NCBI RefSeq assembly: GCF_019578655.1
Contig: NC_063257.1
Span: 6,324,001 to 6,388,000 of the forward strand
Source of the DNA: Ricinus communis
Taxonomy: Eukaryota > Streptophyta > Magnoliopsida > Malpighiales > Euphorbiaceae
Direction: 5' to 3'
DNA: 64,000 nt
The stretch's first letter is position 1. Every line of letters begins with the position of its first letter. A model generated the notes under the pieces. It had not been told where the DNA came from, searched no databases, and saw nothing but the letters and a program-made list of their open reading frames with translations. Below are positions 1-11,539 of this stretch, one piece after another. The position numbers were made by a program, and so were the translations under genes.

Positions 1-592
1 AAACCACTTGATTCCGGAATACAGTCAAATTTGCTAAAAGAAAATGTCAGGATGTATAGTTTATGGCAGGTAGCAAGAAAAATGTGTAAAAGGAGAGTTT
101 TTTCTTTTTAAGTTTGCAGCCCAGAAGACATACAATTGCCTACTCCATAAAATGAAAACTCTAGTTCCCATCCTAATGAGATTAGTACCGACTTAGGACC
201 TCCAAGTTATAAAACCAAGTACAAACCATCAAAAAGGAGAATTTTCACAGAGCTCAATGAATAACACATATATTCAGGGTATTAAAAATTAAGTGGGTTA
301 AAAGCTGGGGTAGTTAGCTACAAGCTTGGACCAGCTCAACCTCTTTGCTACCAATAAAACATTTGACTCGAGTTTCTTTCTGGTCACTTGTCAGTTTATC
401 ATGCGGTGGACAAGTTCGTAGAAACCAATGCATACTGTCCATAGTTCTGTTCATAAATCAACCAATACTTTTTCTTCCTTTACGATTTCTTTTTGCTGTA
501 CCCTAACTCTATTGCATTTAACACTTCCTAGATTATATATTCCCACAATTTACATTTAAAAGAAATAGAGAAGCTGAAACTAGGATGCCTAC

Positions 593-2412
593 CTGATTCT
601 GCGGAACATAATATGTGGAATTATGAATTAGAAGACTTTGGTTCATAAGGAATGAAAGTCGCATGGCAGGAACATTATCCAACTGCTTTGAACTGCTCCA
701 AGAAAACAGCAGAAATTCAGTCATACATGAACACAAAAAAGGGCCTGCAAACCACTTTTAGTCTACAATCCCACCTAGTGTTATAACAGTAGTTCCATGG
801 GCCTCCCTGGGAGCTGATTCTTTGGGCATTCACTTGTTTATCAAACTGGAATCAGGAAACAATTACTTCTCAGGCCATATAACAGGGAAAATAAAATAAA
901 ACCTTAAAAAAAATTGCATTTTGTGAATTAAATATGCACCTCCAACACAATCTTATTATAGACATCAATTGGAAGATATGTGAAAGATGCACCACTGTCA
1001 ACCAATGCTTTGAATCCAGATTGCTTAAGACAAGAATTACCAACGCAATAGGACTCCACCTCGATAAGATAAGCATCACTGAAACAATTAAGGAAACTAG
1101 TTACATTATGCACAAACATGGAAAAAGAAAAGGAACTAATTTAGGAGAATTAGAAAGATGTCATACTAGTTCCCTTGTGTAGGCAATAACGGTGTTGATT
1201 TTTGGGATGTATGTCCTTGGTCACCGAACAGAATTGTCCCAGAACCATTGACATCAAAACAGAGAGAAAAAGACTTCCTAATCAATCCAGCTTTTGCAAG
1301 CAAACTTGGAACAGAAATACTTCCAGGTCCAAGACCCATAACACCATCAGGAGCAGCTCCATCCAAATAACCACCAGTTTGTTTCCTACCGCAGCTGTAT
1401 TAGACAAAAAAACAAAAAATAACTAAACTAACCCGTAAATTTCTTTACGAAAAGAAAAAGAAAGAAGAAATGTAACAAATGACACAAAACAAGAACTATA
1501 TAACCACCCTAAAATAACAGAGGCTTGCACTCTTTTTTGTGTTGAATTTGAATCATCACTAACTGAAGCCAAATGCAATATGTCTTCAACCAAAAACCCA
1601 GAACTTGAAGTATTAGGATCAGCATAGTCAGCAATGTAAGGACAAGGGTCTTTGAGATTTTTGCAATGAGAACCTAATTCACAAAGCTGGTGATTGCATG
1701 AAAGATGTCTGCTTGTAGTTGATAAAGATGGTCTATACTCGCTCAAATCTCTATCCTGCACTTAATTAGATGCCCCCACCAAGGAGCACCTGCCAAAATC
1801 AATCATTACAAAATTAAAACACTAAAACCCTAAATTAATTCAAATTACTACTACAACAACATTATAAATTATTAAGTCTCTTTTCCGATACCAAAGGTTT
1901 GTAGAGACTTGCAGACAAAGGAGCACATTGTATGCAATCACATGGGACCCACGATAAATCACTACCAGCATCCAAAGCTACTAGAAATGACACGTTCGGT
2001 GTTCCTATGTCAATCCATGTGTAGTGTAACCTGCAGTCACATTTAAAAAAATATATTTTTCATTTTCTTGGCAACCAAACAAACAGGACTTAAATGTGTA
2101 ATAACTAACCCACCAGTCAAGATCGTTGCCGTAGAAGAAAGTGTGGCTTCCAAGAGAAGGAAACAGCAATTGATTCTGAGCGCCAAGATTCATTTTCTGG
2201 CGTTTCAGGTCGTTATCAAGTAATAACTGTAAATACTGAAAACTGTTCTTATTAGGCCATGTTTGGCTGCTTACATTATCATTTCCTGAAATCAAAAGCG
2301 ATTTGGCTTCCTCCGAGAAACGATGTATGAGCTTCGAAGAGAATGTAAGCCCAATAGAATGATTAGACAGAAAACAAAAGCAGATAACAAACAAGAGCTC
2401 ACGATGAGCCAT
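593..2412 (-). CDS. Aspartic proteinase-like protein 1 (pepsin family A1), 3' end missing
   Basis: Secreted or membrane-linked pepsin-type protease of the At5g10080 group. Seven coding exons join in frame: 2412-2114, 2030-1892, 1755-1508, 1394-1167, 1078-940, 845-775 and 692-593, giving 408 codons. The start is MAHRELLFVICFCFLSNH, a hydrophobic signal peptide; an in-frame Met lies ten codons upstream. Next come the family signatures LIHRFSEEAKS and DWLHYTWIDIGTPNVSF, the first catalytic motif at LDAGSDLSWVPCDC (exon 2), CGRKQTGGYLDGAAPDG (exon 4) and the second catalytic motif at VDSGASFTYLP (exon 5). The first motif is DAG where most pepsins have DTG or DSG. The visible part ends at YYVPQNQ with a GT donor at 592. 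The expected last exon (FCL... to IGQNFMTGYR-like block) is not found in bases 1-592, so it must lie off the window. Substrate unknown. Confidence 0.9.
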
Positions 2413-2457
2413 CGTTATCACTATAAGAGCGAGAGAGAGCAAAAGGTGGTGTCTTTT

Positions 2458-2465
2458 AATTATAC
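2458..2465 (-). promoter_or_regulatory. Candidate TATA box of the aspartic proteinase gene
   Basis: On the minus strand TATAATTA lies about 46 bp upstream of the MAHREL start codon. This leaves a short 5' leader. Position and sequence only; the region is A+T rich, so chance is possible. Confidence 0.35.
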
Positions 2466-2599
2466 AGAGAATGAGTTTGTGTGTCTGGCGGTGGTGATGC
2501 TAAAATGCGCGGACGGGGAAGTGCGCAGAGGGGAGATAGGAGAGAGAGTTCAATAATGGGGATTTTTGAATTGTTGTCTTTTTGGCGTCGAATAGCGGA

Positions 2600-5500
2600 A
2601 AGTAGAAACCTATACTAGGCCGCAGCCTTTTCTAAAATATTTGTCTCTCAATGAATTAAGAAAAATATTAATAAAATCTTTTTCTTCTAGCACATCCAAA
2701 TAATAAATTAAAAAAAATCAAATATTCGACTTTTCTTCATTTATCTTCTTAATCTATTTAATAAAATAAAATAAAAACTCATTTTAAAATGATAAACAAA
2801 AATTAAAAATTAATGTAATATTTATGTTTTTACATTTTAAAAATAATAATATAAAAATAAAAATTACTAGAAATAAATAAATTATAAAAAATAAAAATAA
2901 AAATATCTAAGATCATTTTATATATAGAATCAGAATATTTAAATTATTTTATATATATATATATAGAATGAATTAAATTATTATATTATCTTATAAATTC
3001 TGTAAAACTATTATAATATATATATTTAAAAAATTAAATATAAAAATAAAAGTATCTAAAAATTAGCCACTAAATTTATAAAATGTTAATTATATTAGTG
3101 GTCTAAGTGTCCATCAAAATAAATGCTCTAAGATTAGAGTTAATTACGATTCTTTTTTCCATTTAATGATATCTAATAATTTATGTTAATTAATAAAAAT
3201 CTTTTTATTAGTATTTTTTAAAAATAATAATTTTTATTAATTATAAAAATTATTAATGTTAGATTATTCGTTATAAATGTTTAATCATAAAAGATAATTG
3301 ATTGACAGATTGATGAAAAAACCAACTGAGCCTTAATCTCAATATTAAGATCAAACTCTATTGAGAATAGATTCTATTTTAAATTTTCTAATTAAATTTT
3401 AGTTGAAAATATAACTCTATCATTTATGGTAAATATTATATTAAAATTATTCAAAAATTAAAAAATTGGCGGTCTACCGTGCATTACACGGTCGTTATTA
3501 TTATTTCGATTATAAATTTAAATAGATAGCTAAAACTTAATAAATATTTTAATATTTAATATTAATTAATAATAAATTTAAAAATAATAATAAATAAATA
3601 AATATTATTTTTAAATTTTTAATATTTTATAAAATTTATTGATACAATAATTTAAAAATATTATTAAAATATTTATTAATTAATTATACTATTATATGAA
3701 TTAACATTATTAATATAACTGATATTATTATTTTTTAGATTAAAATTTTATTAAATAATAAAAATTAATTTATTATTAAATATAATATTAAAATTATTAT
3801 TTAATTAAAAAGCTAACTTATTTGTTAATATAATATTAGAATATAATTAAATATATTATAAAATTATTTACAAGTTAATATAATGTTAAAATATAATTAA
3901 TATTCTATTTTTAGGATGATAATCAGTATTTAATTAAAAATGTAACTTATTAATCAATAAATTAATAAAAAAATTATAAAATTACACATCGGCTTAAATT
4001 TTATGTGTCAAAAATAAGTATCGCATGTCAAAATAAATAAATATACGTATTAAAATAAATATTATATATATTAAAAGTTAAATACACATGTCAAAAAAGA
4101 TTAAATCTTAAAAATTAATATATTATATATATATTAATAAATTGCTAAAAATATTACTAAATTTGGTATTTTAATAATAAATTAGATGATTAAGTCGTTT
4201 TTCAATTAAAATTAAGATCAATTTATGCTAAAGAATTAAAAAAAGAGTTTTACACTTATGGACATAAATGTCAATACTTATCAACCACTAACGAAAAATC
4301 ATAAATAGATGGATACATGAAACTGATAGTTTTCTTGACCTCTGGCCTTTTGGATCACTAAAGAATTTCAATTTCAATTTCAATTTGTAATATAAAACCC
4401 TTGTAATTGAAATATAAAACTCTTCCAATCGCAAATTAGGTAACACTAAATTCTGCTGAATGGTTATCATATTACTGCTATACCAATTACTGACGAACTA
4501 TAAAATAAATAAATAACTAAAAATAATATATAATTTTTTAGATAATTAAACAAGCCGCTTAATTAATTTTTTTTTATTTTTTAATTATCACTGATTCACC
4601 ACTATATTTTCTTACCTTTTTTTTACTTCCAACCATAGACACCGTAGATATTGTCTTCAATTTTAAGTCTTATTGATATATTATTTTTAATAATTTTTTA
4701 TTTTATATCCCACAGCATTTTATTAACCATTCATCCGTAATATGACATTAAAAGAGCTTTATATTATAAATTGACGCTTCTCAAATTTTAATGAGACAGA
4801 AAGCAAATGTCAGACACCATTAATATAATTCAAACTTTTGTTTGCAACGGGGGGAAGCTAGGGAAAGAATTGAGCGTGAAAAATTAAAGAAAATGGATTA
4901 AATTTATTATATTAATTTTTAAAATTTAGATTTTTTTAAATACATATACTTAATTTTTAACATTTAAAATTTTTACTTTTATATATATACTATTTTTACA
5001 ACATAAAATTTAAATTTATGTACAATTTTATAGTTTTTTATTAATAAGTTATATTTTTAATTAAATATAATTCTAAAAATAATATATTAATTATATTTTA
5101 ATGTTATATTAATTAATAAATATTTTTTAAATTTATTAAAAATGTAAATAGTTTTTATAAAATAATGATATTAATTTTATCCTAAGAATAATATATTAAT
5201 TAAGATTTAATATTATATTAATTAATAAATTAATTTTTAATTAGATAATAATTATAATTTTATAAAATAATATTTTTAATATTATTTAATAATAAATTAA
5301 TTTTTATTGTATAATAAAATCTTAATTTTATAAATAGTAATACCAAAAGTATTAAATTATATAACTAAATATTTTTAAAATAATTTTTATATTATTATAC
5401 TAATAAAATAATTTTTTTTATTTTATAAAATATTATATATTAATATATAATATTATAATTTTATTAAATTATATTTATTAATTTAATTTTATAATTAAAA

Positions 5501-6640
5501 TAATAATAACAGTTTTTTAATCTCAAAAAAGAGAAAAAAAAATGAAAAGAGATGGCCCATCAATAAAAAAAAATCACCTGGCCTCGCAAAAGACATTTTC
5601 TCCTCTTTTGTGGAGTGAAAGCTTGGAGGAAAAAGGTTTTGTAAGTATAAACTAAATAAATTTGTATATTTATTTTCAAAATTATATATACATATATATA
5701 TTTTTAATTTTTATTATTATATAAATAAAATATATAATAATAATTTAAATTTTTAAAAGATAACTATTTTTCTTCTTTTATTTCTTATTTTTCCTTTATT
5801 TTATTTTCCCTACCCATTTTCTTTTCAAACATACTGTAAATAAATTTAGGCTTGGGGATTTAGCAGTAACTAATTTTATGCTGTTAATAAAAATATAAAA
5901 AAGTGAGTCCATAATTTGAAATGATTGGAATGGCGGGGGGGGACTCATCGAGACGACGCTGGAGAGGGCCACGTGGAGTAAGTAGGCGTTGAGGTGTCAA
6001 GGGATTAGAGGATGGGGTTAAAAGAGAAGCCTTATGGAAATGCAGGCCCATCCCACCAAACAGAAAGGCTACCGAAACGACATCACTGCCCCATTTCTTA
6101 TCCATATTCTTATTCATACATTCTTTTTCCCTTTTTCCGAGAATGCTCATTTCGTGCTTTTCAATTTTATTCTCTTTGAATTCCTTTTTCTTTTTTTTAG
6201 TCTTTTATTTATTTCTTACTTTGTCCGAAGATTTGAGTACCTCTTAGCCTTCCCAAATCTGTCCGATAATTTTAAATTTGGACATATGAAATTTGACTAA
6301 AATTACTATGAAGTCTATTCGCTTTTCAAATATAAAATTTTAGAAAATTTTTCAAAATATTTTAAAACTAATAAAAAATTATCATTCCTACTGTATAATT
6401 CTTTTCTAAAAAAATATTATTATTTTAAAAAATAAGATATAGTTATTATTTAGTTATCTTTTTTTTGTTGTACTATAAAAAAATAGAAAAACAACCAAAA
6501 CTATATTTTAAGAAAATTAAAAAAAAAATCATATTTTTGATGTTTTTATTCTTTATATTCAAAAGGATGTAATATTTAGCTAGTCATGCACATGCATATA
6601 TCTACATGTTATTTTCCTAGGATTACGTCTTTATATTTCA
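2600..6640. other. A+T-rich intergenic region, no gene seen
   Basis: No credible ORF. The stretch 3460-5500 is built from repeats of a module resembling TTAATATAATATTAAAATAT that recurs in other gaps of the window. A perfect hairpin (ACCGTG-CATTA-CACGGT) sits at 3476-3492. A less A+T-rich island at 5930-6110 contains a CACGTG G-box at 5970-5975 within CCACGTGG. The open frames across 5884-6300 on both strands look like chance frames. Confidence 0.6.
5970..5975. promoter_or_regulatory. G-box (CACGTG) in a G+C-richer island
   Basis: CCACGTGG palindrome about 1.2 kb upstream of the first VQ gene. G-boxes bind plant bZIP and bHLH factors. There is no gene start immediately next to it, so any role is inference. 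Confidence 0.35.
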
Positions 6641-6675
6641 TCAGAATCAGAGCCTTTTAGCTGGTTACACATGCA

Positions 6676-6677
<2 letters not shown>

Positions 6678-6726
<49 letters not shown>
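6678..6726. repeat. (AT)n microsatellite
   Basis: About 49 bp of uninterrupted AT dinucleotides. Open frames reading Tyr-Ile repeats here are artefacts. Confidence 0.95.
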
Positions 6727-6729
<3 letters not shown>

Positions 6730-7033
6730 AATATTAGATCCATACTTGAAAGTTTTCTTCTTAATTCTGAAAGCAACATCATATATGTGTTGACCAACTT
6801 GTGCATAGATATATATATATATATATTTCATGTAACAACAAGCCTTAGCACATTCCTTGATATTTTAGTCAAGTCGTAGTTCATTTCTGAGATAAGAAGA
6901 GATTTATTTGGACTCCTATCATGAAAACCTAGTGGAGAAGCAACATCATTTTCAGCATCTTTCAAGACCTAATCTTAACTAATACATATCATTTTCCAGC
7001 ATCTTCATATCTATCCTGACTACATTTCTTTCG

Positions 7034-7041
7034 TATTTATA
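7034..7041 (+). promoter_or_regulatory. Candidate TATA box of the first VQ gene
   Basis: TATTTATA lies 127 bp upstream of the proposed start codon at 7168. It resembles a plant TATA box and would give a leader of roughly 95 nt. Sequence and spacing only. Confidence 0.35.
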
Positions 7042-7167
7042 GGTCCTCCAGTTCTTCATGTATTAGGCGGCGAGATTAAACGACTGTGATTCAAATCTTT
7101 ATTCTTTTCCCTAGTGAAAAAGGTCATCCTCCAGAGCCAGTACTCAGGAAGAGAATTAATTTCAGCA

Positions 7168-7749
7168 ATGGCCAAGAAATCAATCAGCAAAGCATCATCA
7201 AGAAGTTGTGCGAACAACGACAAACAGAAGTTCAACAGTTTGATTAGAGTACTACGACCCAAAGTCTACATAACAGATAGCTCAAACTTCAAAATGCTTG
7301 TTCAAGAGCTAACCGGTAACAAGGCAGCAAGCACAGACTCACACCTGCCTTGTTCGACGCCAGAAATAAAGGGACAAGGTCCAGTTTCCGATTATGAAAT
7401 CCGAGGAGAGGAACAAGAAAGTAGCATGGAGGCATCTTTCGATGCGTCCATTGAGTCATTGAGTTCATGGAACTCAGCCGTGGCTCTAAATGATGAAATA
7501 AATCAATGGTCGTGGAACCAAATTTATGAAGATATCGCAGCATTTGATTCATCAGTTAATCAGCAGATGGAACTGCCAGCAGTTTGGGGGCTTGAATCAT
7601 GGCTTTTAGATATTGATCACGAGCCATTTTCTTTTGGTAATGGTAATCCTCAGATTGAGCAGGAGATTACAAGTTTTGCTGGCCATTGTGAGAGTTCGAA
7701 CCCACTAGAACAACATCTAGCAAACCCAGCTCTTGATTCTTTTTATTAA
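7168..7749 (+). CDS. VQ motif-containing protein (tandem copy 1)
   Basis: Small nuclear regulator of the VQ family; the VQ motif binds WRKY transcription factors. The single-exon protein has 193 residues. The Lys-rich N-terminus MAKKSISKAS leads into LIRVLRPKVYITDSSN and the VQ motif FKMLVQELTG (residues 41-50, matching FxxxVQxLTG). An acidic, Ser-rich middle follows, then a second block ESWLLDI at about 143-149. The ATG at 7168 is chosen because the downstream paralogue starts in the same register; the frame is open upstream but without a better ATG. Plants typically encode VQ genes without introns, as here. The second copy lies 1.6 kb downstream on the same strand. The Arabidopsis subgroup is not certain; the VYITDSS lead-in suggests the VQ11/17/25 kind. 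Confidence 0.88.
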   Translation: MAKKSISKASSRSCANNDKQKFNSLIRVLRPKVYITDSSNFKMLVQELTGNKAASTDSHLPCSTPEIKGQGPVSDYEIRGEEQESSMEASFDASIESLSSWNSAVALNDEINQWSWNQIYEDIAAFDSSVNQQMELPAVWGLESWLLDIDHEPFSFGNGNPQIEQEITSFAGHCESSNPLEQHLANPALDSFY

Positions 7750-9260
7750 ATGTGCAACAATTTATGGAAATTCTGGAGTTTGAATTTGTATTTCTTATGT
7801 AGAGAAAGAAAAGAAAAAAAAAGGAGTTTCCCTTTAGCATAATCAAATGCCACATTGGATAATGTAAGGAAAAAAAAACAATTTCCTTTTAGTTCATGGG
7901 AAATTTCATTTATTTCTTTTATTAATTTTAAATATTTAACATTTATAAAGCAACAATATGATGAGTAATATTTAAAATTTCATGTTAAAAAATCAGACCA
8001 AGACCATTAAGAACATGCTTTATTATATAGCTTTAAAAAACAAAAACCAATTATTATTTGACTTTAAGTAGGAGATAATAATGAGATAATAAAGGTACCA
8101 TATTGCTTGCTGGCCATCATTTTCGGTGTCTTTTTATTTATGTAATGACCCATCATTTTCGTTCAAAGACCATATGACAATAAAAGCAATACCAAAAGAG
8201 CAATTCCTGCCCCTCCCAAATTCCTTAAAAGAAAAATAGAACAAAAAGAAAAGCCATTGATTTTTATGTTTTCTTTTTTCTTTTAACTCATAGGAGGCCA
8301 CATGCATCACTGAATATAAATAGAAATGGAAAAAATGGTTCAGGTTGATAAGAAGAAGTTTTATTGGCCCAATCCAAATCCTCAATAACATTAAGGTTAC
8401 AATTTACAATTTATTTGTTTTCAATCTGACAACAGCTAATATACTTTTTGTTGTTGTTGAATAAATAAACAAACAAAAAAATAATTATTTTATACTACTA
8501 TTATCATTAAGTTATATTTTATTTAAAAAAAAAAAGAAAAGAAATTGGACTGATAATTTATTTTGACCATACATACAAGTTCATTTTTATATTCATGTCT
8601 CTCATTATTATTATTAGAGATGAAGCAGACTCCAAAAAGAGAAATAATTCAGACCAAAATTATATTCATAACAGAACATATTACATTTTCGTTTTGTGTT
8701 CCAAATGATTTGGATACGTTGATTTTGTTGACCACTGACCCTAATCGAATGAAAGCAACACACCCCCAATTATATTGTTTCAGACCGACCTTTTTCTTAT
8801 TAAAATATGATTAACTGACATTACTATATATATATATATATATATATTCTGTTCATTACTTTATTCTTTGATGTAATACACATTTAATAATTCATTTATA
8901 TCATTTTCATTGCTGAAAGCAAGTCATTGACCGGATTCTACACAAAAACTCTTTTGGCTAGAAGAGTTAATTAATTATAATATGCAATGATGATAAGTTG
9001 CTACTGTTTCACACATAAACTTATAAATTATTTTATTAATAGTGAATATTTTAATTGAAATTGTAAATTTATATACATAAATAAAACATACGCATGTTTA
9101 CTAAATAACAAGTGTTTTAACATCCTTAAATAGACAGAATTTTCTTTTTTCTTTTTTTTTTTTTTTAAAAAAGAGCATATTTCAACATCATTCTGACCAT
9201 CATTAAGTAATAAATATTGTATCCACCCATCATCCTGACATTCATACATATATATGCATA
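7750..9260. other. Intergenic region between the two VQ genes
   Basis: A+T-rich. It holds the 3' end of copy 1, a short (AT)n run at about 8825-8848 and the promoter of copy 2. No further gene is visible. Confidence 0.6.
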
Positions 9261-9268
9261 TATATAAA
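9261..9268 (+). promoter_or_regulatory. TATA box of the second VQ gene
   Basis: TATATAAA lies 92 bp upstream of the start codon at 9353. Good match and plausible spacing. Confidence 0.5.
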
Positions 9269-9352
9269 GGTCTTAGGAGCCTCAGGTAATGCAAGGCAAG
9301 TGATAGGAGTGAAGCTAATACCAAAGCCAATTAACGTTCATTTTATCTGAAG

Positions 9353-9721
9353 ATGGAGAAGAAAATATCCAAGAATGATCATCGTCGTCGTCATCATCAT
9401 CAGAAGAAATTCCAGAGTCTAATAAAAGTGTTAAGACCCCATGTTTATATCACTGATAGCTCAACCTTCAAGACCCTTGTTCAGCAGCTAACTGGCAATA
9501 ATATTGGAAACCCAGCTTCTCCACCTCCTCTTTTAAATTCAAAGAGAACTGATCATCGTCAGATACCTGTCATATATGTCCAAAGTAGCACAGAGTCTAC
9601 GTATGCATTTGATTCTTGGAACGATGAAGTTGCAAAAGAAGAAATGAATCAATTGCATATGAAACAACAAATGGATTTTCTGGTACTTAAGGAGATTGAG
9701 TCATGGCTTTTTGATATATAA
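9353..9721 (+). CDS. VQ motif-containing protein (tandem copy 2, short)
   Basis: A 122-residue paralogue of the gene at 7168. The N-terminus is basic and His-rich (RRRHHHQKKF), followed by LIKVLRPHVYITDSSTFK. The VQ motif is FKTLVQQLTG (residues 39-48). The protein ends exactly with ESWLFDI (116-122), the same block that lies internally in copy 1, so the tail seen in copy 1 is absent here. One exon with ATG context AAGATGG. Expected to act in the nucleus through WRKY factors; the target is unknown. Same strand and tandem position indicate a local duplication followed by divergence of the middle region. Confidence 0.88.
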   Translation: MEKKISKNDHRRRHHHQKKFQSLIKVLRPHVYITDSSTFKTLVQQLTGNNIGNPASPPPLLNSKRTDHRQIPVIYVQSSTESTYAFDSWNDEVAKEEMNQLHMKQQMDFLVLKEIESWLFDI

Positions 9722-9855
9722 GATTGACATGTGATCAAGAGGGAGACTGACGTTTCAAAATATTTCACCTACTTATTCAACAATGTGGTCCAAAACAATT
9801 TTTTTAAAGTATTTTATTTTAGAAAAGAAAAGAAATAGACAGGGAAGCTACTCTA

Positions 9856-9927
9856 TATCAGAGCCTGGTTTCGATCCAGGGACCTGTGGGTTATGGGCCC
9901 ACCACGCTTCCGCTGCGCCACTCTGAT
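9856..9927 (-). tRNA. Initiator tRNA-Met (CAT)
   Basis: A 72-nt tRNA on the minus strand. The 7-bp acceptor stem is ATCAGAG with CTCTGAT, so pair 1:72 is A:T, the mark of eukaryotic initiator tRNA. The anticodon CAT is at 9895-9893 in the loop CCCATAACC. The T arm carries ATCGAAA in place of TTCGAAT, also typical of initiator tRNA. The T stem reads CCTGG/CCAGG, a swap against the usual CCAGG/CCTGG that keeps pairing. No CCA is encoded. It lies about 135 bp past the second VQ gene, on the opposite strand. Confidence 0.95.
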
Positions 9928-10259
9928 TTGTTTGTACTTTATAAAACAAAATCTCTAATACAAATCCACAAGCTAGCTTTACCAGAGTATGCTTCAAGAT
10001 ATAAATGCTTAAATTAATATATGCAAAAAAAATAAAAAATAAAATCCAAAATCAACGCATGAGGACTTGGTGGTTTTAGATTTAATTGTAACTGACAAAA
10101 TCTATTCGAATAATAATATAGCATTTCGACAAATATATTACAGATATGCAGACAACTAACATCAACTAGCTCACGCTAGGTACCAAGTTGAGGGACGCTC
10201 GGGGGAGATTTACATCACTACCTCGGTTTAGAATATTAGTCGTACAAAAAAAAGCAGGT

Positions 10260-10332
10260 GACTCCGTGGCCCAATGGATAAGGCGCTGGTCTACGGAACC
10301 AGAGATTCTGGGTTCGATTCCCAGCGGAGTCG
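10260..10332 (+). tRNA. tRNA-Arg (ACG), copy 1
   Basis: A 73-nt tRNA with acceptor stem GACTCCG/CGGAGTC and discriminator G. The A box is inside TGGCCCAATGGATAAGG, the anticodon ACG is at 10293-10295, and the B box is GGTTCGATTCC. A TTTT run just downstream can serve as the Pol III terminator. It differs from copy 2 by one base in the T loop (T instead of C before the 3' T stem). Open frames on both strands across it are artefacts. Confidence 0.97.
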
Positions 10333-11021
10333 TCTTTTGGTTTTTTGGCAAAGTTGCATTAATTTTTCAGTCTCTATAGTTTGGGTTTCTGGTTCAAATG
10401 ATTTTTGCAATTCAAGCAGTAAGAGTTTTGGTAAAAAATTGAAAAATTAAATTCAAGCTTCCGGCCAGTAATATAAGTGAAAATGATAGTAGTGATTTTT
10501 TGGCAGAAAACAGTTGCACAATTATTTGTTTGAATATAGTGTTTTTGGATAGAAAACGATTCTTCTTTTTTCTTTTTCAATTTCATGCTGAAAGATATAA
10601 TGTTATATGTATTATTCAATATGTCATAATTTACTTTTTAACTGTACGATGAATAGAAATGTTTTCATCATACTCATTTTCTTTTATTCAGAAATAATAG
10701 AGCTCTTATTAATTTTAAATGAAATATTAATAATAACAATAATAATTAAATAATCACTATATTTCTAGATAAATTTGTTTGAATAAAATTATCCGTAAGC
10801 CAATCATATAAGAATAAAATATTTATTATTTACGTGAAGCAAAAATGTATGCGATGGACCGAGAAAGTGGCAGTGCCAACACTGCTTGAGGTTGGTAAAT
10901 ACTTAAAACATATAATCTGTGTCACTAATATGTCATGCCACTTTTTCAATAATAATTAACAGTCAAGGATAGATGCAGTAGGATAATATTTATTTAATTT
11001 CATTAAAATGTTACAGTTGAG
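10333..11021. other. Intergenic region after tRNA-Arg copy 1
   Basis: A+T-rich DNA with no gene visible. It runs up to the target-site duplication of the hAT-type element. Confidence 0.5.
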
Positions 11022-11539
11022 TAGACCTGTTCATGGCCAGGCCTGGGCGAGCTCGGGCCGGGCCTGACCGGGTTTGACTTTATTTTGCCTAAGTCTGAGT
11101 TCGTTCAAGCCCGAGAATTTTTTAATATCTTTCAGCCCAAGCCTGAGCCCGAAATTTTTTAAAAAGTCCGGCCTGGCCCGACATTGTTAAATCTGTAAAT
11201 ACGGATCGAGTCTGGACGAGTTCAAGTCGGGATTGGGCGGGTTCAGGTCGGGCTTGAGTTTAGTTTTATTTAAATATATTATTAATAACAATAAAATTAT
11301 AAACAGAAATAATAGGTAACTAGGTGGTATGTAGCACTTAATTATAAGTTGAAGGTAAGAGTTCGAATACTAGGTATGACATTTTTTTTCTAACTAAATT
11401 AAACATCAGGCCGGGTCGGACCGGGCTTTTTATGAGTTCGAGCTGGGCTAGACTTATACACAAAAATTATTGTTCAAGTCCGACCCGAAACGTGCGGCCT
11501 AGACGGGCAGGCGGATACTCAGCCCCATAAACAGCTCTA
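11022..11539. mobile_element. hAT-type miniature transposon (copy 1), 518 bp
   Basis: The ends are inverted: TAGACCTGTTCATGG at the left, and a right end reading CAGCTCTA against the expected CAGGTCTA. Degenerate 8-bp target duplications flank it (CAGTTGAG at 11014-11021; TAATTGAG at 11540-11547). The interior is strikingly G+C rich (GGGCCGGGCC-like runs) on both sides of an A+T-rich core holding a tRNA-like segment at about 11305-11375. No transposase is encoded. A second copy, inverted in orientation, lies at 53744-54346. An 8-bp target site and TAG- ends fit the hAT superfamily. Confidence 0.8.

Noticed and set aside
300..440. Minus-strand frame of about 47 codons beginning MNRTMDSMHWFLRTC
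   Set aside because: Considered as the last exon of the aspartic proteinase, but it lacks the family's conserved end and cannot be joined with confidence.
6631..6831. Open frame of Tyr-Ile repeats
   Set aside because: It is the (AT)n microsatellite read as codons. The same applies to frames at 14994-15326, 18531-18884, 20505-20985 and 40271-40465.
10166..10379. Open frames on both strands across 10.2-10.4 kb
   Set aside because: They are readings through the tRNA-Arg gene.
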